From Pyrinomonadaceae bacterium (GTDB lineage Bacteria; Acidobacteriota; Blastocatellia; Pyrinomonadales; Pyrinomonadaceae), in the NCBI GenBank assembly GCA_025922875.1, contig JAICGZ010000028.1, forward strand, positions 1-33,230: a stretch of 33,230 nt of DNA, in the 5' to 3' direction. A program made the position numbers and the translations under genes. Below the pieces are notes generated by a model, which was not told where the DNA came from, made no database searches, and worked only from the letters and a program-made list of their open reading frames with translations. Every line of letters starts with the position of its first letter. The stretch's first letter is position 1. This document shows positions 8,620 through 15,939 of the stretch, one piece after another.

Positions 8620-10077
8620 TCAACTGTCTGGATTATCCTGCGCGTCTCCGGTCACAGAAACATAGCGACGACCCAGGCCGAGTTGTCGCAATTTGTGTTG
8701 CAGCGACTGCCGGTGCATGTCCAGGATCTCGGCCGCGCGCGTGACGTTTCCCTGTGTGTGTTCCAGGCAGCGGGTAATGTAACGACGTTCAAACTCGCGC
8801 CTGTCTTCACGAAAATCGGCCGTGAACGGCACCTTCAATCCATCCAGCTCTGAATCTCCGCCCTCAACGATGGTGCTCTTCGACATGCCCGCAGTGATCT
8901 CATCGGGCAAATCCTTTGGCGTCACTTCGTCGCCTTCAGCCATGATCACCGCGCGGTCAATCGTGTTTTTGAGTTCGCGCACATTTCCCGGCCAGTTGTA
9001 TTCAAGGAGGCGCTTCAGAGTCGACTGGCTGAGCGCTCGTTGCGGCAATTCATAGCGTTCCGCAGCCATTCGCAGAAACGTGTCAGCTAAAAGCGGAATG
9101 TCCTCGCGGCGCTCGCGAAGTGGAGCGATATCGACGGTAACCACACGCAACCGGTAAAACAGATCAGCGCGAAAATTACCGTTCGTGATCTCCTGTTCGA
9201 GCGGTCGATGCGTCGCACTCACAATGCGCACATCAACCGGGATCGACTCGTTTGCGCCGAGTCGCTCGATTCGCCTCTCTTCGAGCGCTCGAAGCAACTT
9301 CGCCTGCACGTTGGAGCTCATGTCGCCAATCTCATCGAGGAACAACGTGCCGCCGTGCGCCTGCTCAAACTTCCCTTCCCGGCGCGCTGCGGCCCCTGTA
9401 AAAGCGCCCTTTTCATGTCCAAACAATTCCGACTCGATTAACTCGGAAGGCAGCGCCGCGCAGTTGACTGCGACAAAGGACGCATTGCGCCGCACGCTGT
9501 TGCGCTCGTGAATCTCCCGCGCGACCAACTCCTTTCCCGTTCCAGATTCTCCACGGACCAGGACGGTCGCATCTGTCTCGGCGACTTTGTCGATCATGGA
9601 TCGCACCTTCTGCATCGCCTCCGAGTTTCCGATAAGCGCGCCTCGTTGAGAGCGCTCAACCTCGATGCGACGGCGCAACGAATAATTTTCGCGCCTGAGT
9701 TGGACTGTTTCGGCCGCGTTCTTGACGACAAGCCGCAGATCGTCGAGTTCAAATGGCTTGGAAAGATAATCGTAAGCGCCGGCTTTGACGGCTTCAACCG
9801 CCATCCTTTCGGAGCCATGCGCGGTGACGATGATCACGAGCGGTCCGTTGCCGTTGGAGGTTTTGAGTTCACGCAGGAAATCGAGGCCGCTCATGCCGGG
9901 AAGATTTACATCGAGGAGCAAGAGGTCGGGCTCGTGCTGTTTCAGCAGCGCCCGGGCAGCCTCGGCTGAGCCGGCTTCAGAGATGTTGTAGCCAAAAGTC
10001 GTGAGGGCTCGCCGCATGCCGTAACGGGCGGCTTCCTCGTCGTCAACAATCATCAATCGCAACGCGTCTTTTCTCAC
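8620..10077 (-). CDS. Sigma-54-dependent response regulator (NtrC/AtoC type)
   Basis: The product is a 485-residue transcription activator. Residues 1-120 are a receiver domain with the acidic pair in VDDEE, phospho-acceptor Asp56 (LLLLDVNLPGMSG) and Lys107 (YLSKPFE). The AAA+ domain (about 145-380) has Walker A GESGTGKE at 176-183, the sigma-54 contact loop GAFTGA at 224-229, Walker B TLFLDEIGD and the NWPGNVREL box. A Fis-type helix-turn-helix (about 440-468, NVTRAAEILDMHRQSLQHKL) ends the protein. It should remodel sigma-54 polymerase when phosphorylated, very likely by the kinase encoded at 10965-12989. The start is GTG; GGAAG is immediately adjacent, so an internal start such as the ATG at codon 9 is possible. 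It lies upstream of, and probably in an operon with, the O-methyltransferase. Confidence 0.93.
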   Translation of the reverse strand: MRKDALRLMIVDDEEAARYGMRRALTTFGYNISEAGSAEAARALLKQHEPDLLLLDVNLPGMSGLDFLRELKTSNGNGPLVIIVTAHGSERMAVEAVKAGAYDYLSKPFELDDLRLVVKNAAETVQLRRENYSLRRRIEVERSQRGALIGNSEAMQKVRSMIDKVAETDATVLVRGESGTGKELVAREIHERNSVRRNASFVAVNCAALPSELIESELFGHEKGAFTGAAARREGKFEQAHGGTLFLDEIGDMSSNVQAKLLRALEERRIERLGANESIPVDVRIVSATHRPLEQEITNGNFRADLFYRLRVVTVDIAPLRERREDIPLLADTFLRMAAERYELPQRALSQSTLKRLLEYNWPGNVRELKNTIDRAVIMAEGDEVTPKDLPDEITAGMSKSTIVEGGDSELDGLKVPFTADFREDRREFERRYITRCLEHTQGNVTRAAEILDMHRQSLQHKLRQLGLGRRYVSVTGDAQDNPDS

Positions 10078-10086
10078 TTCCAGAGT

Positions 10087-10112
10087 AGTTTAGGGCCGTG
10101 TGGCCCTAAACT
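10087..10112. terminator. Strong hairpin between the secreted-protein gene and the response regulator
   Basis: AGTTTAGGGCC and GGCCCTAAACT are a perfect 11-bp stem around the loop GTGT. No long U tract follows in the minus direction, so it could be an attenuator, an RNA-processing site or a weak terminator as well as a true terminator. Confidence 0.6.
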
Positions 10113-10143
10113 CCTAGCGCGTCGCGTGCCACAGAATCCGTGG

Positions 10144-10794
10144 CTATTTCTGAGTGCGTTTCGCGGAGACGACGAGGATGATTGCATCACCTGAGGGACC
10201 GACGTTGAGGGTGCCGACGATCACTGGTTCGGATTCACGCATGCTGATGTCAGTGGCCAGGCCTGTGCTTTCGTAGTTGAAGGCCGGGGCGATAGCCCCG
10301 TTCGCCGCAATTGCGCCGATGGTTTGAATAGGAAAGCGTGCACCGAAGTTGAATCCCTGCATTTGAACAAACTGCCCGTCAGTGGTTTGCACAAGACGTA
10401 CTTGTCGCACCTTGAACTGGCTAAAGCTGGGCGTCGATGCTGTCGCTGCCCCTGATGGCAATGCAAATGGACCACCGATCCAACTTAGATCCAAACGGCC
10501 CTCGTTCTTCACGCGATTGATCAACGTGGCCGCAAGCCGGTAGTTTTTGAACGGCAACGTTGCGCGCATCTGTTTGATGACGGGATCAAGTTGTGCAGGC
10601 AGTTTCGATTCAGCGATGTCCTGGTTGGTACCGACGATCAGGTAGAGTTGTGTATCGAGGTTTGTCTCATCTTCTTTGGTGGCTGTCTGGGGTGTGTTGT
10701 CGGCCTGAGCTTGAACACTCGAGCTGCCGGTCATCAGGCATAACGCGGCGCACAGCGCGAGCAACATCGCGTTCCAATATCTTCGGTTCTTCAT
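10144..10794 (-). CDS. Secreted protein of unknown function in the kinase/regulator operon
   Basis: I do not recognise this protein. The ATG at 10794 is chosen because AAGGAG lies 8 bases upstream; a longer in-frame version (to 10872) runs back toward a repeat and lacks a ribosome binding site. The 216-residue product starts with Lys/Arg residues and a hydrophobic core (LLALCAALCLMTG), ending in an apparent SSVQAQA signal peptidase site. The mature part has a conserved-looking block, YLIVGTNQD, followed by LPAQLDPVIKQMRATLPFKN and YRLAATLINRV. This is followed by predicted beta strands (VRQVRLVQTTDGQFVQMQ, PIQTIGAI, EPVIVGTLNVG). It resembles a compact periplasmic beta-domain. Its position between a histidine kinase and a response regulator suggests an accessory sensor or an output, but this is inference. 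The TAG stop lies in a repeat fragment (10135-10146). Confidence 0.75.
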   Translation of the reverse strand: MKNRRYWNAMLLALCAALCLMTGSSSVQAQADNTPQTATKEDETNLDTQLYLIVGTNQDIAESKLPAQLDPVIKQMRATLPFKNYRLAATLINRVKNEGRLDLSWIGGPFALPSGAATASTPSFSQFKVRQVRLVQTTDGQFVQMQGFNFGARFPIQTIGAIAANGAIAPAFNYESTGLATDISMRESEPVIVGTLNVGPSGDAIILVVSAKRTQK

Positions 10795-10863
10795 GCAAGG
10801 GTCTCCTTCGATCAAGAGTCGCGTGGGCAAGGTCACAGCCAACACGCAGGCTCGCGAAGAAAG

Positions 10864-10962
10864 TTCCCGCAAAGACGCAAAGCCGCAGAGGAAGACTCAA
10901 AGAAGAGTGCTCGCGCTTTCTTCTTTGCGCCTTTGCGCCTCCTTTGCGCCTTTGCGCGAAAT
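10864..10962. repeat. Family 2 repeat (CGCAAAGRCGCAAAG type), expanded copy
   Basis: The left arm, TTCCCGCAAAGACGCAAAG (10864-10882 onward), faces a right side that carries CTTTGCGCCTTTGCGC twice (10924-10960). The duplicated arm suggests unequal copying. It ends just beyond the histidine kinase stop (10965-10967) and fills the spacer before the secreted-protein gene. Confidence 0.8.
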
Positions 10963-10964
10963 TC

Positions 10965-12989
10965 TTACAGCGGAACACGCAGTTGAAACAACGCGCCGCG
11001 GCCATTGGAAGATTCGAGTGAGGCGGTTCCGCCAACTTCCTGAACTCGCTTACGAACGATCGCCAACCCCAAACCCGTGCCGCGTTGTCTCGTGGTGAAG
11101 AATGGTTCCCAGATCCGCTCACGAAGGTCAGCCGGCACACCTGAACCACTGTCCTGCACACTGATCAACAGATCCCCATTCGACGCCGCGGCAATCAACT
11201 CAACTCTGCCGCCCTGCGGCGTTGCCTGTAACGCGTTGAGCAACAAATTCGACAACGCATCACGCAGCGCGGAAACAGATTTTCCGGCAAGCTCGGCCTC
11301 GACTCTTACCTCGCAGTCGAGAACAATCCCCTGCTCCCTCGCGTTCGCTCGAAAGAGATCCACGACCGATCGCAGCAACTCATCGACGCTCGACGGTTGG
11401 CTCGCCGAACTCTCCTTCCTCGCGAAACTAAGCAACTGCGTCACGCTTTGACTGAGTCGATCGGTTTCACCAACGATCAAACCGAGATCGCGTTCGTATT
11501 CATTGCGAAGACTTTCATCTTCACGCATCACTTGCGCGATCGACTTTATCGCCGACAGCGGGTTCTTGATCTCGTGCGCGACAGTTGCGGCCATGCGTCC
11601 GAGCGCAGCCAAACGTTCTCGTTCGGCGAGTTCTCGTTCCAATCGCAAGTTTTCTTCCAGCAGTCGCGAGTCGTCGATCGCGAGCGCGATCTGATCCGCG
11701 AGCAGACCGAGGATTGAACGCACATCGGGGGTGAGACTCGCCGACGCAGCGTCCAGTGCCAATAAGCCTTCAACGTTATCTTCTCGCCGCAACGGATAGG
11801 CCAGCTTGAAACCCTGATCCGTCAGCAGTGGATCGTCTTCGACAGGCTGCCAATCGTTCTCTCTGGATTTTTCAAGTACTGAATTTACCCAGGGCTCGGA
11901 TTCACCGGCGAAGATCTTGAGCCGGCGCAAACCGAGTGCGCCCGTCGTGCGTTCTTCGACAAAGTGCAAAAGATCGGAGAGATCCTTGTACTGCCCGGCG
12001 TAAGATCCGATGCGAGCAACAATCTCCTTGTAAAGCGCGGCTTCGCGCTCAAACAGTTTGTGAAAGCGTTGGGCCAGCCAACCTCGCAACGGCGCGGCCA
12101 GCAGTGCCAGCGCGAGAATAAGCAGCGCCTCGACCAGTCCTGGCCTGATACCGTATCGCTGCGTCATCCAGTCGCCGATTGTGCGTATGCCGAATACGTA
12201 GACCGTCAGCACTACCGTCGCGAAAGTGACTACAATCAAACTCTCTTCGATGATGATCTCGAGGTAGCGATAACGGTAGATGTAGTAGGCCAGCAACACT
12301 GACGGGAGCAGCGAACCGAGATTGGCGATCGTCTTCAGGTACTCTCCGGCGATCGTTCCCTCACCCACACCCGCGGCGAGCGCCGCGAAGATAACGACGC
12401 CGATGCCGATAAACGACGCGGCCAGCGTGCGCATGATTCTCGTCTCACTCGGGTTGTTGCTCTTCCTGGCGATCAGCAACTCGGTCAATGCAATCAGCCC
12501 GAGCACGTACGCAATCCAGAATGCAAACGGGATCACGAAGAACGACAGCTTCGTGAACATCGGCGCGTAGTCGCCAGACCAGAGTTGCGGTACGGCTATG
12601 AGAAGAAAGACGGTCGGGACGTAACAGAGATAAACGCGCACCCGTTCGCTTCGTGTCAGCGGGCGGCCCTGCGCGTTGGCCCACAGGTGAAGGTGAACGT
12701 GAAGCAGAAATGAGTATGCGAAGGTGATACTGACAACTGCGACCGTGTCGGCTACTCGCAGAAGAGTGGTCCAGGTGTCGAAGCCGAGGTCGAAAAGACT
12801 GTGAAGAGTGACCACCAGGTTACTGGTGTGCCACCCGCCCATCGTGAGCGCGAGCGCGGCAAGTATTCGCTCGATGCTGGTCAGCTTGCTGCGGTGAGTG
12901 ACAAGCTGGAATAGCATCCAAAGCGGTAGTAACGCGCCGATGCTATAGCCGATGACCTGAAGTATTTCGAGCGGATCGAGTGGGGACAT
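10965..12989 (-). CDS. Membrane sensor histidine kinase with GAF domain
   Basis: The 674-residue kinase begins at the ATG at 12989; the longer TTG-started frame to 13025 begins inside a palindrome and is unlikely. The first 320 residues hold about nine hydrophobic helices (for example [29 protein letters not shown] and [13 protein letters not shown]), so sensing is probably within or across the membrane. A GAF-like region follows (about 345-440). The dimerisation/phospho-acceptor helix has [17 protein letters not shown] with His at about 472. The ATPase domain shows the N box ([14 protein letters not shown]), G1 (DSGSGVP), F box (EPFFTTR) and G2 (GTGLGLAIV). It should phosphorylate the sigma-54 regulator encoded two genes downstream. 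The organisation resembles PrsK-like kinases paired with NtrC-type regulators, which is a suggestion only. Confidence 0.9.
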   Translation of the reverse strand: MSPLDPLEILQVIGYSIGALLPLWMLFQLVTHRSKLTSIERILAALALTMGGWHTSNLVVTLHSLFDLGFDTWTTLLRVADTVAVVSITFAYSFLLHVHLHLWANAQGRPLTRSERVRVYLCYVPTVFLLIAVPQLWSGDYAPMFTKLSFFVIPFAFWIAYVLGLIALTELLIARKSNNPSETRIMRTLAASFIGIGVVIFAALAAGVGEGTIAGEYLKTIANLGSLLPSVLLAYYIYRYRYLEIIIEESLIVVTFATVVLTVYVFGIRTIGDWMTQRYGIRPGLVEALLILALALLAAPLRGWLAQRFHKLFEREAALYKEIVARIGSYAGQYKDLSDLLHFVEERTTGALGLRRLKIFAGESEPWVNSVLEKSRENDWQPVEDDPLLTDQGFKLAYPLRREDNVEGLLALDAASASLTPDVRSILGLLADQIALAIDDSRLLEENLRLERELAERERLAALGRMAATVAHEIKNPLSAIKSIAQVMREDESLRNEYERDLGLIVGETDRLSQSVTQLLSFARKESSASQPSSVDELLRSVVDLFRANAREQGIVLDCEVRVEAELAGKSVSALRDALSNLLLNALQATPQGGRVELIAAASNGDLLISVQDSGSGVPADLRERIWEPFFTTRQRGTGLGLAIVRKRVQEVGGTASLESSNGRGALFQLRVPL

Positions 12990-13015
12990 CAGTCCGAGGG
13001 TAGCCAAAACACTGG

Positions 13016-13085
13016 TTTCCCGCAAAGGCGCAAAGGTGCAAAGAAAAGAGTTTGCTTCTTTGCACCTTTGCGCCTTTGCGGGAAA
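13016..13085. repeat. Perfect 30-bp inverted repeat, family 2
   Basis: Arms 13016-13045 and 13056-13085 are exact inverted copies built of CGCAAAGGCGCAAAGGTGC units around a 10-base loop. It lies between the ompA-family stop and the kinase gene. It would form a very stable hairpin in the minus-strand transcript and could end or damp transcription into the kinase. Confidence 0.92.
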
Positions 13086-13107
13086 GATTTGTTAAGTACG
13101 AAGCGCC

Positions 13108-14673
13108 CTAGTTCGCCGCGGTGTTTCGCGGCGACGTAAAAGTTATCTCAACGCGACGATTCTTTCTTTGCCCTGCAGCGGTAGTGTTCGGCGCCAGTGG
13201 GTTTGAGGCGCCCATCCCGTTGGCCTGAATTCGCATTGGATCGACACCGGCTGACTGAAAACGATCTGACAAAACGCGAGCTCGCTCCTGCGTCAACTGC
13301 TGGAGCGTGACTTCGTTGCCTTTGTTGTCGGTGTAAGCTTCGATCAGGATCTGGTAATCCGGGTTACTGGCCAACAAAGCAGCCAATGGTTCGAGCTTGG
13401 CAGCAGATGCGGTTGACAATTTCGCCGCGCGTGCATTGGTCCAGATCGTTTCCGGCAGCACCAGGCGAAATCCCGTCGCTGTCTCTTTGAGCGTTCCATA
13501 TTTCGCGAGCGTTTCTTTCAAATTCGCTTCGGCACTTCGCCTCTCGGCGGCACGCCGCTCGGCTTCGATGCGCGCCGTCTCAGCCTGCTTCTCGCCCTCG
13601 AGGCGCGCGAGCTTGAGCTTTGCGCTCTCACTGTCTGAACGCAACACCTGGATCTCGTCGCGTAACTGAGCGATCTCCACGCGCTTCTCACGCAACTGAT
13701 CGTTCGCTGTGCCGAGATCTCTTTCAGCCAACTCACGCGCGCGTTGCTCCCTTTCCAGCGCCGCACGAAGTTGTGCGACTTCTCGCTGCGAAGCTTCAGC
13801 GGTCTTCTCCGCACTTCGCACCGCTTCATCGCGCCGGCGAATCTCTTCGCGATTGCGGCGCGCAGCGCGACGGACCATCGCAACCTCTTCAGCATGTGCA
13901 CCTGATGCGGTTGCTCTGCGTGCTTCCAGGTCAATTTCCGCGGTCGGCTGATCCAAGCGCCACGCCTTCTCTGCTGCCTGCAGGTGCTCCTCGGCAGCTT
14001 GCAATTCATTCGGCGCATCCTCTGCTGCTCCGGCATACTTCGCCAGGTTCACGGCTTGTCGAGCGCCAAGCAATGACACAGGAGTCTGGCGATAATCTCG
14101 ATCGGCTACCTCAGGAACACGCGCGTCGCGAAAGTAATCACTCGAGTTTCCGATGTAACGAACGTCGACAGTTTCAACCTGGCTGCCATTCGGTCGCTGC
14201 GGCGGAAGATTTTCCATGATGACCATGCGGCTCGGTACCTTCATCAAGAAATGCGGCTCAGCAGTAAGAATTAACGCGAATGTCTGAAGTGGTGTGGTGA
14301 CATCGAGCTTCGAGTTTACGAACGAACTGCCGCTTCGCTTGATCTCACCGAGATTGTCCACCTGCCCCTCGGGTGAGATGGCCCAAAGAACGTAAGTTGT
14401 GTAGATCCCACCCAGCTCGGAGGCGCGTGGCAGATCGTCGATGCTCAACTCGACCCGTGTGCCGCGGCGGCCGGCGCGTTTCACTTTCGCCTCGCCCTTC
14501 AAACGTGGCAACGTAGTCGTCCCGCGAAATTTAACCGTCACTGTTTCATCCAAAGGATAGGTAATCGCCACGGTTTTGCGTTCTGCGTCTCGTTGTGCAA
14601 TTGCAACAGACACAAACACTAAACAAATGCTGAGCGCAAAAACGAGATGTCGACCAATACGTCTAAAAGTCAT
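13108..14673 (-). CDS. OmpA-family outer-envelope protein with long coiled coil
   Basis: The start is the ATG at 14673, 9 bases after AGGAG; a longer frame to 14802 lacks a site. The 521-residue protein has a signal peptide (LVFALSICLVFVSVAIAQ). It then has a beta-rich N-terminal part (about 20-200) and an Ala/Glu/Arg-rich coiled coil (about 215-385) that opens like the DUF4398 helical repeat. The OmpA C-terminal domain follows (about 395-510). Peptidoglycan-binding features include EAYTDNKGNEVTLQQLTQER, GMGASNPLAPN and GQRKNRRVEITF. The protein probably spans from membrane to peptidoglycan as a structural or mechanical link. It precedes the kinase gene on the same strand, separated by a strong hairpin. 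Confidence 0.9.
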   Translation of the reverse strand: MTFRRIGRHLVFALSICLVFVSVAIAQRDAERKTVAITYPLDETVTVKFRGTTTLPRLKGEAKVKRAGRRGTRVELSIDDLPRASELGGIYTTYVLWAISPEGQVDNLGEIKRSGSSFVNSKLDVTTPLQTFALILTAEPHFLMKVPSRMVIMENLPPQRPNGSQVETVDVRYIGNSSDYFRDARVPEVADRDYRQTPVSLLGARQAVNLAKYAGAAEDAPNELQAAEEHLQAAEKAWRLDQPTAEIDLEARRATASGAHAEEVAMVRRAARRNREEIRRRDEAVRSAEKTAEASQREVAQLRAALEREQRARELAERDLGTANDQLREKRVEIAQLRDEIQVLRSDSESAKLKLARLEGEKQAETARIEAERRAAERRSAEANLKETLAKYGTLKETATGFRLVLPETIWTNARAAKLSTASAAKLEPLAALLASNPDYQILIEAYTDNKGNEVTLQQLTQERARVLSDRFQSAGVDPMRIQANGMGASNPLAPNTTAAGQRKNRRVEITFTSPRNTAAN

Positions 14674-14748
14674 GGGAAACAACTCCTGGCTTAAATTCTG
14701 GGAAGATGGGCTAGAGCTTACAATGCTCTTGATGCCGCAAACAGGCGC

Positions 14749-14777
14749 ATTGTTGCCGAAGGAAGTAGGCAGGTCAA
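14749..14777 (-). promoter_or_regulatory. Candidate sigma-70 promoter for the OmpA-family gene
   Basis: On the minus strand TTGACC (14777-14772) and AACAAT (14754-14749) are 17 bases apart, about 75 bases upstream of the start at 14673. The -35 is good and the -10 moderate. Confidence 0.42.
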
Positions 14778-14798
14778 GGTAGTATCGGTTTGGGCGAC

Positions 14799-14966
14799 TC
14801 ACTTGCCTGATGTCGGGCGCTGATATTTAGTCTTACGGTAAGCCGCGATTTGCACGATGAGGACGCAGATTCCGGAGAGCAACAGTAGGTGGATCCACCC
14901 ACGCGGCGCGAAGAGTCCCAGGATCACCCAGAGAAATATCAGGCCTCCGCCAATCCACCACAACAT
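14799..14966 (-). CDS. Small two-helix membrane protein, lmo0937/DUF5670-like
   Basis: A 55-residue frame from the ATG at 14966 to a TGA at 14799. The protein begins MLWWIGGGLIFLWVILGLF, continues PRGWIHLLLLSGICVLIVQI and ends in a basic tail (YRKTKYQR). Two hydrophobic helices are joined by a short turn containing GWIHLLLL. This matches the layout of lmo0937-type mini membrane proteins and resembles the better match at 31516-31668, which has GGFIHLLLV at the same place. Family membership is by eye. It starts 5 bases after the stop of the OmpR-type regulator, so the two are almost certainly co-transcribed and coupled. Function in this family is unknown; envelope stress is a guess. Confidence 0.7.
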   Translation of the reverse strand: MLWWIGGGLIFLWVILGLFAPRGWIHLLLLSGICVLIVQIAAYRKTKYQRPTSGK

Positions 14967-14971
14967 TGCGA

Positions 14972-15703
14972 TCAGGGAATCTCGTTGAGCTTGTAACCAA
15001 CGCCACGTACTGTTAACACGTAGCGCGGATTCTTCGGATCGGTCTCGAGTTTCTTACGCAAACGATTGATGTGCGGATCGATGTTGCGCTGATAGCCCTC
15101 GTAATCGGTGCTCCAAACTCGATCCAGTAATGCGTTGCGAGACCACGCACGGCCTGGCTCAGACGCGAGCAGTTCGAGAATCTGAAACTCGAGCGGTGTC
15201 AGATCAACACGATATCCGTTGCGCATGACTTCGTGACGCCGCTTATCGATCACCAGATCGCCGACTTCGATGCGTTCGCCATCGGGTTCCTGTGCAGGTG
15301 CTCCGCCGCCGCGCCGGAGCAACGCCTCGACGCGATACTCGAGCTCTCGTGGGCTGAACGGCTTCGCCAGGTAATCGTCAGCGCCTGCTTCGAACCCGGC
15401 GACTTTATCCGACAGCGCGTCATGCGCAGTCAAAAAGAGCGCCGGAGTCTGAATGCCTCGATCGCGAACGCGTTTGAGCAACTCAATACCTGACATTCCA
15501 GGCATCGATACGTCAAAGATGAAGCAATCAAATCGTCCGGAGATCGCAGACTCGAGTGCCTCCATGCCGCTTTCGCGCTCGTCAACTTGAAAGCCGAGCC
15601 GGCGGAAGTACTCGGCTAGAAGAAGTCTCATGTCGGTATCGTCATCTGCGATCAGAAGACGCTTACCTGCATGTTTGCTGTTTGTCGTCGCTTGCTGTGC
15701 CAA
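14972..15703 (-). CDS. OmpR/PhoB-type response regulator
   Basis: The protein has a receiver domain (RLLIADDDTDMRLLLAEYF with the acidic cluster, phospho-acceptor Asp in CFIFDVSMPGMSG, Lys in YLAKPFSP). It is followed by a C-terminal winged helix DNA-binding domain (VDLTPLEFQILELLASEPG, ending VLTVRGVGYKL). The TTG at 15703, eight bases after AGGA, is preferred. A longer TTG at 15751 sits only 2 bases from a TATAAT box and would precede the likely transcription start. No kinase gene is adjacent; the nearest is at 10965-12989. It is divergent from the ABC exporter and immediately upstream of the 55-residue membrane protein. Confidence 0.9.
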   Translation of the reverse strand: MAQQATTNSKHAGKRLLIADDDTDMRLLLAEYFRRLGFQVDERESGMEALESAISGRFDCFIFDVSMPGMSGIELLKRVRDRGIQTPALFLTAHDALSDKVAGFEAGADDYLAKPFSPRELEYRVEALLRRGGGAPAQEPDGERIEVGDLVIDKRRHEVMRNGYRVDLTPLEFQILELLASEPGRAWSRNALLDRVWSTDYEGYQRNIDPHINRLRKKLETDPKNPRYVLTVRGVGYKLNEIP

Positions 15704-15752
15704 ATGTCTGATCCTGTCGGAGGGGATCTGCTTACCAAAAGATAGCGGCAAA

Positions 15753-15758
15753 ATTATA
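15753..15758 (-). promoter_or_regulatory. -10 box for the OmpR-type regulator
   Basis: A perfect TATAAT lies on the minus strand here, with no good -35 at the usual distance. Transcription would begin near 15746. The inverted repeat TTGAAT-6-ATTCAA at 15789-15806 lies just upstream and could be an operator. Confidence 0.45.
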
Positions 15759-15839
15759 ACCCAAAATGACGCAGACTCATCCCGAGAATTGAATGCCTGA
15801 ATTCAAGGGGACAAAAGAGATCGAGTAAATCACTCCGCC

Positions 15840-15869
15840 TTGACGCAAATAAGGGGGGGTAAGTATAGT
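15840..15869 (+). promoter_or_regulatory. Sigma-70 promoter for the ABC exporter operon
   Basis: TTGACG (15840-15845) and TATAGT (15864-15869) are separated by 18 bases, giving a start near 15876. The leader is about 65 bases to the ATG at 15940. Confidence 0.65.
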
Positions 15870-15939
15870 TCTTCCTTTAGGTTTGGGGCCGTCTTCTACC
15901 CTCCTTATAGCAACTGATCAGAGATTTTCGCAACCAGAG

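Noticed and set aside
10667-11161. Minus-strand 164-codon frame
   Set aside because: It overlaps the kinase end, the repeat and the secreted-protein start in another frame; its low-complexity charged stretch is repeat translation.
13620-14219. Plus-strand 199-codon frame
   Set aside because: It is antisense to the coiled-coil part of the OmpA-family gene; no motifs and no ribosome site.
15883-15939. Longer N-terminus of the ABC exporter from TTG
   Set aside because: No ribosome site, and the added residues do not resemble the family start, which matches the ATG at 15940.
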